Below, in pieces: positions 48,124 through 56,763 of a stretch of DNA of 64,000 bases (positions are counted from its first letter, which is position 1; the number at the start of each line of letters is the position of its first letter). Origin of the DNA: a virus; IMG/VR virus record IMGVR_UViG_3300027759_000063, positions 1-64,000 of that record; one strand, given 5' to 3'. The notes beneath the pieces are model-generated. The model was not told the origin of the DNA. It made no database searches and worked only from the letters and a program-made list of their open reading frames with translations. The translations under genes were made by a program, and so were the position numbers.

Positions 48124-48233
48124 CTGACATGACTCACACACCACCAAAAAGCTGTCCAGGCCTCAATGAACAATATCAGCAGAAAGAATTCCATTTCTGC
48201 CAGATCTCTTTGCCAACGTTCTTGATCAGTCAT
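48120..48233 (-). CDS. 37-residue membrane peptide before uvsY
   Basis: A complete reading frame (ATG at 48233, TAA at 48120-48122): MTDQERWQRDLAEMEFFLLI continuing with a hydrophobic Trp/Phe-rich stretch and ending VSHVS. It has a charged cytoplasmic start and one membrane helix. It sits one base after the uvsY stop, typical of this genome's packing. Not recognised; a membrane-active role is inference from the helix. Confidence 0.55.
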   Translation of the reverse strand: MTDQERWQRDLAEMEFFLLILFIEAWTAFWWCVSHVS

Positions 48234-48234
48234 G

Positions 48235-48687
48235 TTATACTGTGATGTCTTCCATGCCGGCTGTGCGCAGTCTGACCACGTGACCCATTTGCCACTGCTT
48301 GGTGTCCAGGCCCTTCATGATGCCTAACCAACGATTACGTAGTAATGCCACTTCGTTGATGATGGTTTCAAAGTCCACAACTTCTTCTTCACCATCCACG
48401 TACTTTTCAGCATCTCGTGCTGTGAGCGCACGAGCATAGCCTTCAAGATATTTCTTGAAGTGCCGAGTACGTATCTTGCGCAGTTGGATGTTGAGAAAGT
48501 TTAGCACAGCCTCGATCTCTTGTAACTGATTGAATCTGTGCTCGGTTATACCCGGCAAGGCAGTGATGTTCTTTTCTACTAGGCCGCCAATTTTGCAGTC
48601 ACGCTTGGCATCAGTCAATTCTGATTCAAAGTGTGCAATGAAATCAGGTATGTTGCCAAGATCAGCGACTACTCGGCTGTACCACAT
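48235..48687 (-). CDS. uvsY: Recombination mediator UvsY
   Basis: Loads the UvsX recombinase on gp32-covered ssDNA. The 150-residue, strongly helical protein (MWYSRVVADLGNIPDFIAHF, LNFLNIQLRKIRTRHFKKYL, EVVDFETIINEVALLRNRWL) has the length of the family, the KIRTRHF basic patch and a heptad-like helical C-terminus for hexamer formation. It ends KQWQMGHVVRLRTAGMEDIT, as in UvsY of phages of aquatic bacteria. Order uvsX - 87 aa - uvsY, with gp32 upstream, is the expected recombination cluster; the ATG overlaps the stop of the 87-aa gene by one base. Confidence 0.88.
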   Translation of the reverse strand: MWYSRVVADLGNIPDFIAHFESELTDAKRDCKIGGLVEKNITALPGITEHRFNQLQEIEAVLNFLNIQLRKIRTRHFKKYLEGYARALTARDAEKYVDGEEEVVDFETIINEVALLRNRWLGIMKGLDTKQWQMGHVVRLRTAGMEDITV

Positions 48688-48950
48688 CAGTAGTCATCTT
48701 CTTGGTTGTAGTTGTCCTCTTCGTCCAAATCTTCTTCTTCCTCTTCTGCGTAGTCTTTGTCGTTGTCCAAATATGCAGTCAAGGCTTTCTTGATGTCCGA
48801 ATCACCTTTAAATGCGTTTCGAATTTCTTCAACATCATGATCGTGATCAATCAGGATAGACACAATGCTTTCGGCAGCATCTATACGATCCACCACATTG
48901 ACATATCTTTTTAATTCGCCCCAAATTTCGCTTGCTACTTCTGCTGACAT
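48687..48950 (-). CDS. Acidic protein between uvsX and uvsY
   Basis: An 87-residue protein: helical N-terminal 60 residues (EVASEIWGELKRYVNVVDRI, EEIRNAFKGDSDIKKALTAY) and a strongly acidic tail (EEEEEDLDEEDNYNQEDDY) like the acidic C-termini of ssDNA-protein-binding partners. It has a GGAGG ribosome binding site two bases after uvsX. A role with UvsX, UvsY or gp32 is suggested by position and the acidic tail (inference). Confidence 0.7.
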   Translation of the reverse strand: MSAEVASEIWGELKRYVNVVDRIDAAESIVSILIDHDHDVEEIRNAFKGDSDIKKALTAYLDNDKDYAEEEEEDLDEEDNYNQEDDY

Positions 48951-48951
48951 T

Positions 48952-50007
48952 TTATTCCTCCGTTGTGTCGGCTGTACTTACCTCAGTCTTGATATTCTTG
49001 AAGTCAATCATCACCTTGTCCAAGCAACCATCATCATTCTTTTCCCATGCTTTGCGAAACTTCTTGATAACTTCGCCATCACTTGTGGTAAACACCAGAC
49101 TGTTGCCTTCACGCTTGAGCATTTCTTTTTTCTCAATCAAGTCCACCAGGCCTGAGTAAGGACTCATGCCTGTTGTGTAAGGAATCTTGACCTGCACACC
49201 TTCAAACGGTTTGGCATAGCGTGTTTTCATGACTTTGCAGCCTGCACGAATACCGTTTACGTCACTCACCTTGTTGCCATCCTCGTCCTCTTTCAGCTTC
49301 ATCTTCTTCATGGCCACAACAATTGAGCTGGCGTAAATGAAACCTTGACCGCCGGAGATCTTGTCATCTGGATCAAACATATCCTGGCTGGCGTAGGTGT
49401 GGTTGGTACAAACCAAACCTACGTTGTATGAACCAAACATGTTCACACAGTTACGCACCAAGGCAGTGAGAGCTTTGGGTTTACGACCCAAGTCGCCCTT
49501 CATTTCACCTGCATCAAATTGGTTCACGTCTGTGGGAGTTAACAACATGCCCAATGAGTCAATCACAAACATGACCTTGGGACGTTCGCCTTCGGGCAGA
49601 GCTTTGTAGTCGCTCATGAATGTGGAGATGGTCTTGGCCACGTCATCTATCATGGCCATGCTCAACTTCAACAGTTTGTTTTCACTAGTGTCCACACCCA
49701 AGGCTTTGAGCCAATCTTCGTCTAGTGCGTTCTCCGAATCAATCAACACCACAAAGATGCCTTGCTCTTGTGCGTTCTTGATAATGTTGCCTGAACAGAT
49801 GTAGCTTTTGCCTGCACCTGAGTCGCCAGCAAATACTGTGACCTTGCCCAGGGGAATGCCACGATTGAAGTCACCGCTGATCAAATAGTTCAAAGCGTAG
49901 TTGCCTGTTGAGATCCAGTCTGTTGGATCGTTGAAACCGATGCTTAATCCATCGATTGATTTTGTAATTTCTTTACGGAATTTTGAAACGTCAAAGGGTT
50001 TGCCCAT
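48952..50007 (-). CDS. uvsX: UvsX recombinase (RecA-like)
   Basis: Strand-exchange ATPase for T4-type recombination-dependent replication. Of 351 residues, the core has Walker A VFAGDSGAGKSYICSG, Walker B VMFVIDSLGML, a DNA-binding loop region near LGRKPKALTALVRNC and GLVCTNHTYASQDM. The C-terminus is acidic and short (TEVSTADTTEE). Start ATG at 50007 follows AGGTGA. gp32 lies directly upstream, separated by a stem-loop terminator, with uvsY downstream. Confidence 0.95.
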   Translation of the reverse strand: MGKPFDVSKFRKEITKSIDGLSIGFNDPTDWISTGNYALNYLISGDFNRGIPLGKVTVFAGDSGAGKSYICSGNIIKNAQEQGIFVVLIDSENALDEDWLKALGVDTSENKLLKLSMAMIDDVAKTISTFMSDYKALPEGERPKVMFVIDSLGMLLTPTDVNQFDAGEMKGDLGRKPKALTALVRNCVNMFGSYNVGLVCTNHTYASQDMFDPDDKISGGQGFIYASSIVVAMKKMKLKEDEDGNKVSDVNGIRAGCKVMKTRYAKPFEGVQVKIPYTTGMSPYSGLVDLIEKKEMLKREGNSLVFTTSDGEVIKKFRKAWEKNDDGCLDKVMIDFKNIKTEVSTADTTEE

Positions 50008-50032
50008 GAATCACCTATTATTTTTTTAAAGA

Positions 50033-50057
50033 ACACAGAGGGAGAGCCCCTCTGTGT
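50033..50057 (-). terminator. Stem-loop terminator between gp32 and uvsX
   Basis: A 10-base-pair perfect stem (ACACAGAGGG at 50033-50042 with CCCTCTGTGT at 50048-50057), 5-base loop, followed on the minus strand by TTCTTTAAA. The T-run is broken, so it may be a partial terminator or mRNA-end stabiliser after gp32. Confidence 0.7.
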
Positions 50058-50068
50058 AGTATTGTCAA

Positions 50069-51061
50069 TTACTTGGCTTGACGGCTACGGATCATGGCCA
50101 AGATGTCCTGGGCATTTTGTCCACTGGCTGCAGGCCTGGCAACTGGTGCGGCTGCTACCGGAACATCGTCCTCGTCAAAGTCACTTGCTGGCGCAGGTGT
50201 TGTCTTGATCGTGGGCTTGGCTGCTGGTGCAGGTGTGTCCTCATCCACCGGTGCGGCTCCAGCTCCACCCGGTGTTTGAACACCAGCAGGACGGAAGTAC
50301 TGACCCCAACGTTCTGTGTCGTAAGGTTGTCCATCCACGCTTGCCTCAAACATCTCTTTGATCACCTTCAACTCAACATCGCCTGGCTTCTTGGGCAGGA
50401 ATGTGCTCAAGTCAAATGCGCCATGCGTGGCAACAGCGGCTTGTTCGGCTTCGGTCAATGCGGATTCTTTACGTGCCCACTTTGAAGTGCTGTAGTCAGC
50501 GTAGCCACCTTTGGATGTCTTGGTGATACGGAAGTCCAAGCCACGCAGGGTGTCTGTGGGCATTTCTTCCAGCTCAGGGTCCATCAGTGCCCCTTTGATG
50601 GTGGCAAAGATTTGTGGTCCAATGATGAAACGTCGGATGGGATTCTCTGGAGTCTTGTCTTCACTCAGGGGGTTCTCACGCACAAAGCCTTGAAAGATGT
50701 ATGAACGTTTCTTCCAATACTTGCGACCCATTTCTTCAAGGCTCTTGTCCTTGAACCAGGTGCGTACTTCTGCCAAGATGGGACAGGCTTCGCCCCACAT
50801 TTCCACACAAGGCACTTGCACGTACACCTGTTTGCTATCGCCTTCGCCCCGGATGCCAGCAAAAGGCAAACGAATCATTGCTCGTTCTTGCCAGAAAAAT
50901 GTGTTTTTGGTATTTGCATCGGGAAGGAATCGCAGTGTTGCACTTTGTCCTTCTTCCATGTTCCAGTGAGCGTAAATGGAATTGTCTCCACCTGTTTGTC
51001 CGCCACCTTTGTTGCCTTCTGCTGCCTGTAGTCGTGCTCTGATTTCTGCTAATGATGCCAT
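50069..51061 (-). CDS. 32: Single-stranded DNA-binding protein gp32
   Basis: Coats ssDNA in replication, recombination and repair and organises UvsX/UvsY and the polymerase. At 330 residues the protein (start MASLAEIRARLQAAEGNKGG) has the OB-fold core with HWNMEEGQSATLRFLPD, FFWQERAMIRLPF and the Cys pair region CVEMWGEAC (C85, C93) at the zinc-site position. The tail is acidic/Pro-Ala rich (ASDFDEDDVPVAAAPVARPA) ending in QDILAMIRSRQAK. AAGGAG precedes the start at 51061; an upstream in-frame ATG (51142) is rejected. It has its own early and late promoters. Confidence 0.93.
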   Translation of the reverse strand: MASLAEIRARLQAAEGNKGGGQTGGDNSIYAHWNMEEGQSATLRFLPDANTKNTFFWQERAMIRLPFAGIRGEGDSKQVYVQVPCVEMWGEACPILAEVRTWFKDKSLEEMGRKYWKKRSYIFQGFVRENPLSEDKTPENPIRRFIIGPQIFATIKGALMDPELEEMPTDTLRGLDFRITKTSKGGYADYSTSKWARKESALTEAEQAAVATHGAFDLSTFLPKKPGDVELKVIKEMFEASVDGQPYDTERWGQYFRPAGVQTPGGAGAAPVDEDTPAPAAKPTIKTTPAPASDFDEDDVPVAAAPVARPAASGQNAQDILAMIRSRQAK

Positions 51062-51079
51062 AGTTTTTCTCCTTAGTAA

Positions 51080-51127
51080 GTTGCCTATGTTATGTTGCCT
51101 ATCTAAATGTTTAGATCTTGGTTGCCT
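51080..51127 (-). promoter_or_regulatory. gp32 leader with three AGGCAAC repeats and a hairpin
   Basis: In the untranslated leader the heptamer AGGCAAC occurs three times on the minus strand (51080-51086, 51094-51100, 51121-51127). The last two flank a palindrome ATCTAAACATTTAGAT (51101-51116), able to form a hairpin. In T4, gp32 represses its own translation by binding leader RNA; these elements are candidates for such an operator (inference). Confidence 0.5.
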
Positions 51128-51141
51128 GTGACTCACAAACA

Positions 51142-51178
51142 AAAAAGCGCAAACACTGTAGTAGTATATGCGCTTTTT
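51142..51178. terminator. AAAAAGCGCA hairpin between the 1075-aa gene and gp32
   Basis: AAAAAGCGCA (51142-51151) pairs with TGCGCTTTTT (51169-51178), a 10-base-pair stem with a T-run on both strands. It can stop transcripts of the upstream 1075-aa gene. The loop contains the -10 box of the gp32 promoter, so promoter and terminator occupy the same DNA. Confidence 0.75.
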
Positions 51179-51191
51179 GTCTACGTGTCAA
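51163..51191 (-). promoter_or_regulatory. Early promoter of gp32, inside a hairpin
   Basis: TTGACA (51186-51191), 17 bases, TATACT (51163-51168) on the minus strand. The -10 lies in the loop of the hairpin at 51142..51178. Transcripts from it start after the hairpin's second arm begins. Confidence 0.8.
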
Positions 51192-51194
51192 GTG

Positions 51195-51202
51195 TATTTA
51201 TA
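51195..51202 (-). promoter_or_regulatory. Consensus late promoter TATAAATA of gp32
   Basis: TATAAATA on the minus strand, directly after the TGA stop of the 1075-aa gene and directly before the early -35 box at 51186..51191. Early and late promoters for gp32 are thus stacked within 40 bases. Confidence 0.75.
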
Positions 51203-54200
51203 TCATCTGAGCAAAGCCAGTGATTTTATTCTTGCCAGAAGCGCATCGCCTTCTTGAATGTCCGTTTCTTTGCCTTCGTAGTATGAACCGGTCATTGCAC
51301 TGTTGCTGTTGATTGGATCATCTACGCCTTCGCCCATGCTGTAGGGCATGCCCACTGCACCACCATCTTCCTGCATCCCTGGCTGCACAGGACGAAGTGC
51401 TTCTTTATTAACTTTAAGTGGGTCTCTAACACCGCCGCCGCCTGTTTTGGATATTCCATACCACTCTGCGCCACCAAGACCACCATCTGCAGGAAATGGT
51501 TTGGCTTCAAATTTGTTTTGATATTCGCCAGTTCCAACGGTTACATATTCGTGATCAACAGGATCATAGTATATGGTAAACTTATCATAGACCATATAAG
51601 GTCTTAATTCTCCTGCGGCTTTTTTCTTCTTCTCTGTGCCAAATAACTTTCCAAGGAAACCTTCTTCCATGTAACATTCAGCCAAGCCGTGTTCCGGGCA
51701 GTATTCACCTTCAGCTGTCATATTGCAGGAGCCTTCACTCACAGGTTTTTGCTGTTGTTTTTGTAATTTCTGGCGGGCGTTGTATTCTTTATCTGGATCA
51801 CTAAATCCTTGGTCACCTAATTTGTGCCCTGCATAAGCACCAGCAATACCGCCAGCCACAGTGCCTAGGGCAGGAACCACACTGCCCAATCCTGCACCAG
51901 CAAGTCCTCCGGCCAGGGCACCTTTCCAACCTTCGTCAAGACCGATGTCTTGGGCAAAGCGATCACTGATCCATTCATGAGGATCACCATCTCTGGCTTT
52001 CTTTGTGCCATAGGGCATGTCATCAAAGTAGTAGTCATACAGCGCATCATACAGTGCATCACTCATGTCACCGGTTTGAGTGAAGTCTTTGACGTCACGT
52101 CGGAATGTGTCTTTGATGTGTTCCAGTGTGCTGCCTGTGGAATCTGTCAACACACTTTCTTTCACAGGTACGCCGGCGTATTTCAGCATTTCAGCCAATT
52201 CACGATCTTGCTCAAATGTACTCATGTTGTCGCCTTCTGCCACACCTTTGCCGTCACCTGCACTAGGTATCATTTTCCATTTTTTAGGATTAGCTACTGC
52301 GTTATCGTGTTGCGCTCTAACCCGTGAGTTCTCATCTTCGGGCGCTTTCCATACACCGTCCCAACCAAATGATCCCGATTGAGCTCCTGTTCTAGGGGTG
52401 CCAGACTTACTAAAGTCTTTGTTATCTTTTCTATTCTTTTTTACTGCGGCAGCAAGTTCATCACGTCCAGCTTGGTTATAAGGTCTGCTTAACTGAGTTG
52501 TAGGAGCACCATATGCACCCTGGCGTTGCGTATGCTTCCAGTCTGGTACTACGTAGCCAGCACGAACAGCTTCATCCATTTCACCTTCTGCCATGCCTTG
52601 TTGTATATCATGAATATTCACAGTGGTCATATCACCATTTGATGCCTTGACTGTGACAGTGTTGCCTTCTACAGAGACCACAGTCCCGTATTGAGTTTTC
52701 ATGCCAGGTTTGATCTGTGAGTCACCGGAGTCTTCTGCTACCCCTTGCTGTTGTGGTCCTTTGATGGCCTGCAACAATGCTCGTGCAACCACACGGTCTT
52801 TTTCTTTTTCTTCTTCAGGCAACTGAGCATAATTTTGTTTCATCAACTGTGCTCGTTGTTGAAGCTTGGCTTCTAGTTTGCCGGCTGCTGCCAACTTTGC
52901 TGTGTCATCGAACTGGTCTGGATCTTGCACAAATGCTTGAGCAGTGGTGTTCCAACCTTTGTGAATAGCATCACTGATGGCTTCAATGTCTGTGACGCCT
53001 TGATCAATCATTTGTTTGGCATAGGCTGCTGACTTCAAGTTGGCTTGCCATCCAAATGTGTTGCCTGGTGCGCTACGTCCATAGCCATATGCTTTGTCCA
53101 GTGCTTCATCACTGATGGTAGCCAGTTGTTGAACACTGAGTTGGCCAGCGTTTTCTTTCACAGGGGGTGCTGTGTCTTGTGGCACATCAGCAGGTTCTGC
53201 CTCAGTGCTTTGAGGGGTTTGTACACCCAGTTCGGCCAGTCTGCGTTGCACATCTGAGTCGTCCCAAATGTTGGCACGGCCTTGACTCTTTTCAGCTAAG
53301 TCGTTAAGAATGTCAAACAGTTCATCATCGCCCACAATGTCATACAACAACTCGGTGGCATTGGTGGCATCAGGACCAACGATCAATTCTGCACTCATGA
53401 GTTGATTGAGTTTTTCCATTTGGTCAGGAGTTTCTGGCAGGGCCCAGGTGCCTTCACTTAGATTGTTGATCCAGCTTTCAAATATTTCGGCTTCTTTCAT
53501 GTTGTTTCCTTGTTGTTGTATCTTGGCCAGTGTGGGCAAGGCAGCTTCAATTCTAGCGTCCAAGGTCTGTTCCACAAACAGGTCGCGTAGATTTTCTACC
53601 AGGGCTTCGGCTTCACCAATGTGATCAGGAGCCCAGGTTTCAAAGTATGCTTGATAGCCACGTGGGCTGCCAAGATGCTTCATTGTTTCTTGTAGATTAT
53701 GATAGTATTGTCTTGCGTTTTCCACCAGCTCTTGTGTGACACCTTCGTATACACGGCGGTGTTGCGCACGGTTGAATCGACTTAGCACAGCCATTTCACG
53801 CACAATCTCTGTTATGTGGTTGCCACGTACATCGTATGGTCGACCACCTTGGCGCACATGTTCCAGCATGGCTCTACCGCCTGCTAAACTTTTGAATCCC
53901 AGTCGAAAACGTTCTTGGTCAGCTGTTTCAATAAACAAACTTTCCACATAGCGAAAACGCTTGTCCTCTTCGCCTAGCTGACGATTGTGATTGATTACTA
54001 GTCGGGCTTGTGTCTGCTCGCCCATGTAGCTGGTCTTGCGATTGCCGTAGTAGCCTTCAAACAGGCCTTCCTTGATGGCAGCAATGCCAGCAAGTGTGTG
54101 CTTGAGTTGATTGATGTCTTTGGGGCTCCAGGTTACACCATTACTGGCCGCATGGTTGCTGAGTTGCTCTAAAAAGTTGTACCATTCTTCTTTGTCGTCA

Positions 54201-54430
54201 GGTTCCATGCCCCGGCCCAAATTGTCGCCATAAAACAACCCCAAATCGTCATCACCGATTACAACAACTGCTGTGCCGTAGTTTTTGCCTGTTTCGGCCA
54301 CGTAGTCAAATTTTATAGTTTTGGCGTCGCCGGCTTCGGCAGGTTGCCCTTGCTTGTCAAAGTATTCAGGGTCAAAATTCTTTGTGACCAGGAAATCTGC
54401 TAGATCTTGAGATAATGCTTCTTTTGCCAT
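51203..54430 (-). CDS. Giant virion-associated protein (1075 aa) with glycine zipper
   Basis: Starts MAKEALSQDLADFLVTKNFD; the first about 330 residues look like a globular helical domain, then long linker regions with repeated GVAEGD/GMAEGE-type peptides. A small KOW-like segment (KPGMKTQYGTVVSVEGNTVT), a glycine zipper (GGLAGAGLGSVVPALGTVAG) able to insert in membranes, and a cysteine-rich AEGEYCPEHGLAEC motif follow. The motif LAEMLKYAGVPVK recurs in other head proteins here. Late promoter core (54437..54444) in front. Probably packaged or ejected; no enzymatic motif recognised. The ATG at 54430 is preferred to 54475. Confidence 0.7.
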   Translation of the reverse strand: MAKEALSQDLADFLVTKNFDPEYFDKQGQPAEAGDAKTIKFDYVAETGKNYGTAVVVIGDDDLGLFYGDNLGRGMEPDDKEEWYNFLEQLSNHAASNGVTWSPKDINQLKHTLAGIAAIKEGLFEGYYGNRKTSYMGEQTQARLVINHNRQLGEEDKRFRYVESLFIETADQERFRLGFKSLAGGRAMLEHVRQGGRPYDVRGNHITEIVREMAVLSRFNRAQHRRVYEGVTQELVENARQYYHNLQETMKHLGSPRGYQAYFETWAPDHIGEAEALVENLRDLFVEQTLDARIEAALPTLAKIQQQGNNMKEAEIFESWINNLSEGTWALPETPDQMEKLNQLMSAELIVGPDATNATELLYDIVGDDELFDILNDLAEKSQGRANIWDDSDVQRRLAELGVQTPQSTEAEPADVPQDTAPPVKENAGQLSVQQLATISDEALDKAYGYGRSAPGNTFGWQANLKSAAYAKQMIDQGVTDIEAISDAIHKGWNTTAQAFVQDPDQFDDTAKLAAAGKLEAKLQQRAQLMKQNYAQLPEEEKEKDRVVARALLQAIKGPQQQGVAEDSGDSQIKPGMKTQYGTVVSVEGNTVTVKASNGDMTTVNIHDIQQGMAEGEMDEAVRAGYVVPDWKHTQRQGAYGAPTTQLSRPYNQAGRDELAAAVKKNRKDNKDFSKSGTPRTGAQSGSFGWDGVWKAPEDENSRVRAQHDNAVANPKKWKMIPSAGDGKGVAEGDNMSTFEQDRELAEMLKYAGVPVKESVLTDSTGSTLEHIKDTFRRDVKDFTQTGDMSDALYDALYDYYFDDMPYGTKKARDGDPHEWISDRFAQDIGLDEGWKGALAGGLAGAGLGSVVPALGTVAGGIAGAYAGHKLGDQGFSDPDKEYNARQKLQKQQQKPVSEGSCNMTAEGEYCPEHGLAECYMEEGFLGKLFGTEKKKKAAGELRPYMVYDKFTIYYDPVDHEYVTVGTGEYQNKFEAKPFPADGGLGGAEWYGISKTGGGGVRDPLKVNKEALRPVQPGMQEDGGAVGMPYSMGEGVDDPINSNSAMTGSYYEGKETDIQEGDALLARIKSLALLR

Positions 54431-54436
54431 AGTGGT

Positions 54437-54444
54437 GTATTTAG
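54437..54444 (-). promoter_or_regulatory. Late promoter core before the 1075-aa gene
   Basis: CTAAATAC on the minus strand, seven bases before the ATG at 54430, overlapping the terminase stop. A very short or absent leader is predicted. Confidence 0.6.
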
Positions 54445-56030
54445 CGCAACATTGATATGAACGGCATTGGTTCAATGATGTTGTCGCCGTGATCTTTCAT
54501 GTGTGTGTCCAGTTCAGCATGATAAGTCTGTAACAGCATGAGCATGCGCACCACCAACAACGAACTCATCACAAGATCATCAGTTTCTCCAGGTTTGGCA
54601 GCATAACTACCGCCAGATGCAACAAAAGTTTTGAGCTCTGAGATCAAGGGTCTGCTGTGCAGTCGCATGCGCCCAGACTCCACAAGGATTTTAAACTTGT
54701 TACAGGCAGTGAGTTTGGCCTTGTTTGTGGTGTTGAATCCTTTGCGGAATCTACGTCCTGTAGTGCCTGTTACTGAGTTGTCGCTTAAAAAGTAGCCACG
54801 GATGTTTTCTTCCCCATATTCGTTTATTGAAATCAAGGCAGCTTCACCAATGGTGTTGTTTTCTACGCTGTAATAAATTTTCTTGTCATCTTTTACCACA
54901 TCATATAATTCATTCACAATGTCTACCAATAGCTTGATCTGTGTGGGAATGTCTGTTTTGTTGTGGCGCCATTCAGCCACTTGCTCTGTGGTTTCTGCTT
55001 CAAACACCTGTATGGCAGCAGGATCGCCTCCGGTGCCTAGACTTGGATCCAAGGCCACAATGTATATCTTGTCTTTGGCAGGAGTTTTGTACCAACGCAC
55101 TTGTCCTGTGCGGCGGTTGGGTTCTATTCCTTCCAGATCAATCAATTTGGTAGGAGCAATCAGTGTTTCATCATTGATGACGAAATCACAATCCATTTCT
55201 CTGCGGAATCGATCTTCTCCCAGTTGTGCCAGCTGCTCTGCACCCCAGGTATCGTCACGATCGGGGTGTTCACGCCAGTAACTTCTAAACGCACGAAATC
55301 CATTGATACCTAACTTGGTGGTGTTGCCATGCTCGTCCTGCGTTTTGTTTGCTCCTTTCCACAGCAGTGCAAACTGATCTTCGTCTGAGTTGGGAGTACT
55401 TGTGATAATGGCCTTACCACCTGTGGCCAGGGTGGGTGAGATAGAAGTCCAGAACTCTCGAGCAATGGTGGGTCGCACAAACGCAAATTCGTCAGCATAC
55501 AAGAGTGAAATACTCATACCCCGACCAGTTGTTTCAGTAGTGGTCTGCGCCACAATACGTGATCCGTTTTCAAATTCCAAGCTGTTCTTGTTGTAACTGG
55601 TGGCACCGGCTCTGATATGATTGGGGCACAGTTCATATGCATACCGAATACGTTGCATGATCTCTTGTGCGCCTGTGTATTTGTGTGCGGCCACAAGGAT
55701 AGTTGAGTCTGGCACAAACATTGCATACCACAGCAGGTAGCCGGCGGCCGATGTTGATTTGCCGGTTTGTCGAGGCATTAGACTTATTGAATATCTGTAG
55801 TTGTGATAGGTTTCAATCAGTCGTTTCTGATATTCAAATGGATGATACAACATCTTGCCGCGTGTGGGGTGTTGAATCATAAAGAAGTTGTCCATGAAGT
55901 ACAAGGGACCTGTCACAGGATCTGCGCAGGCAGCAAACTCAACAAGTTCTTGTTCAGTGTAGACTTCTTTGCGGTGTGGTGCCTTGACCAGCACCGTTTC
56001 TAGATTCTTACTTGGTGTTGGTGAAATCAT
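54441..56030 (-). CDS. 17: Terminase large subunit (T4 gp17-like)
   Basis: ATPase-nuclease motor that packages DNA into the prohead. Of 529 residues, the ATPase part has the adenine-binding YQKRLIETYHNY region, Walker A LMPRQTGKS (84-92), Walker B SLLYADEFAF (176-184 with catalytic Glu E181) and the coupling motif TSTPNSDED. The RNase H-like nuclease has IVALDPSLGTGGD, VENNTIGEAA and GETDDLVMS with the acidic residues. Complete. The small subunit gp16 is not in the window. It overlaps the upstream SGNH gene by 23 bases and is followed by a late promoter. Confidence 0.96.
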   Translation of the reverse strand: MISPTPSKNLETVLVKAPHRKEVYTEQELVEFAACADPVTGPLYFMDNFFMIQHPTRGKMLYHPFEYQKRLIETYHNYRYSISLMPRQTGKSTSAAGYLLWYAMFVPDSTILVAAHKYTGAQEIMQRIRYAYELCPNHIRAGATSYNKNSLEFENGSRIVAQTTTETTGRGMSISLLYADEFAFVRPTIAREFWTSISPTLATGGKAIITSTPNSDEDQFALLWKGANKTQDEHGNTTKLGINGFRAFRSYWREHPDRDDTWGAEQLAQLGEDRFRREMDCDFVINDETLIAPTKLIDLEGIEPNRRTGQVRWYKTPAKDKIYIVALDPSLGTGGDPAAIQVFEAETTEQVAEWRHNKTDIPTQIKLLVDIVNELYDVVKDDKKIYYSVENNTIGEAALISINEYGEENIRGYFLSDNSVTGTTGRRFRKGFNTTNKAKLTACNKFKILVESGRMRLHSRPLISELKTFVASGGSYAAKPGETDDLVMSSLLVVRMLMLLQTYHAELDTHMKDHGDNIIEPMPFISMLR

Positions 56031-56763
56031 TTATAATTCTCTCTGCAAATATTGCATGTCCTCGTGGACCAGCATGCATGCGATCCCTGGCATATTCTAC
56101 TTCTTCACGGCTTTTGGCAAACCAATCATGTGCATTGTAAGTCAAACAACGGATGCCCAGTCTGGTGCACAATCCTTCAACAGCTAAACGGTTACGTGCA
56201 TTATTTAAGTCTGCATTGCGATCATTCAAAAACCAAGTTTTAATATAACCATCTTGATCAGCACCGCCAATTTCACTGCTGGGCATGTAGGTATCATGCG
56301 TGTGATCAGTTTTTTCTGTTATCAAATCAAATCGATGTTTTGGGGGTGCTGCCATTACCACCAATTTAGGTTGTAGTATTGGCAGCCAATGCTCTGCTAT
56401 CATAAAACAAGTATCTGCGCTGGTCCCTCCCCAGGCCAGGTTATAATTTTTCAAGCCCAAGGCCTGTGATACCAAATAACTCCATGTGGCTTGTTCTGGT
56501 AACCCAATACCAATGGTATAACTACACCCCAGTGATACCATGCTAGTCGCTTGCGGATCAAACTCTTCAGATCTAAATCCTGAACTGTTAATACGATATG
56601 TTATAGCATCTGGTTCGAGCCAGCCTTTGGTGCGAAAATATTCTCGATATTCTTCATTCTGAATCAGTCGCTGAAAACTTTCTTCGGTGTCTGTGGGCAT
56701 CCACTGTAATGTTTTTCCAGCTGACTTTGTGCCAAAGTGCCAAAGTGTTTTATTTTTCTTCAT
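56008..56763 (-). CDS. SGNH/GDSL-type hydrolase, short form
   Basis: A 251-residue hydrolase: after YRINSSGFRSEEFD comes block I MVSLGCSYTIGIGLPE (nucleophile S81), block II/III YNLAWGGTSADT, the strand KLVVMAAPPKHRF and the C-terminal DRMHAGPRGH with the Asp-His pair. It relates to the protein at 30116..31069 by the GCSxTxGxGLP core. It overlaps the radical SAM gene by 14 bases, so it belongs to the radical SAM - oxygenase - radical SAM - SGNH run. Probable acyl ester hydrolase on glycan or modified peptide (inference). Confidence 0.78.
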   Translation of the reverse strand: MKKNKTLWHFGTKSAGKTLQWMPTDTEESFQRLIQNEEYREYFRTKGWLEPDAITYRINSSGFRSEEFDPQATSMVSLGCSYTIGIGLPEQATWSYLVSQALGLKNYNLAWGGTSADTCFMIAEHWLPILQPKLVVMAAPPKHRFDLITEKTDHTHDTYMPSSEIGGADQDGYIKTWFLNDRNADLNNARNRLAVEGLCTRLGIRCLTYNAHDWFAKSREEVEYARDRMHAGPRGHAIFAERIINDFTNTK

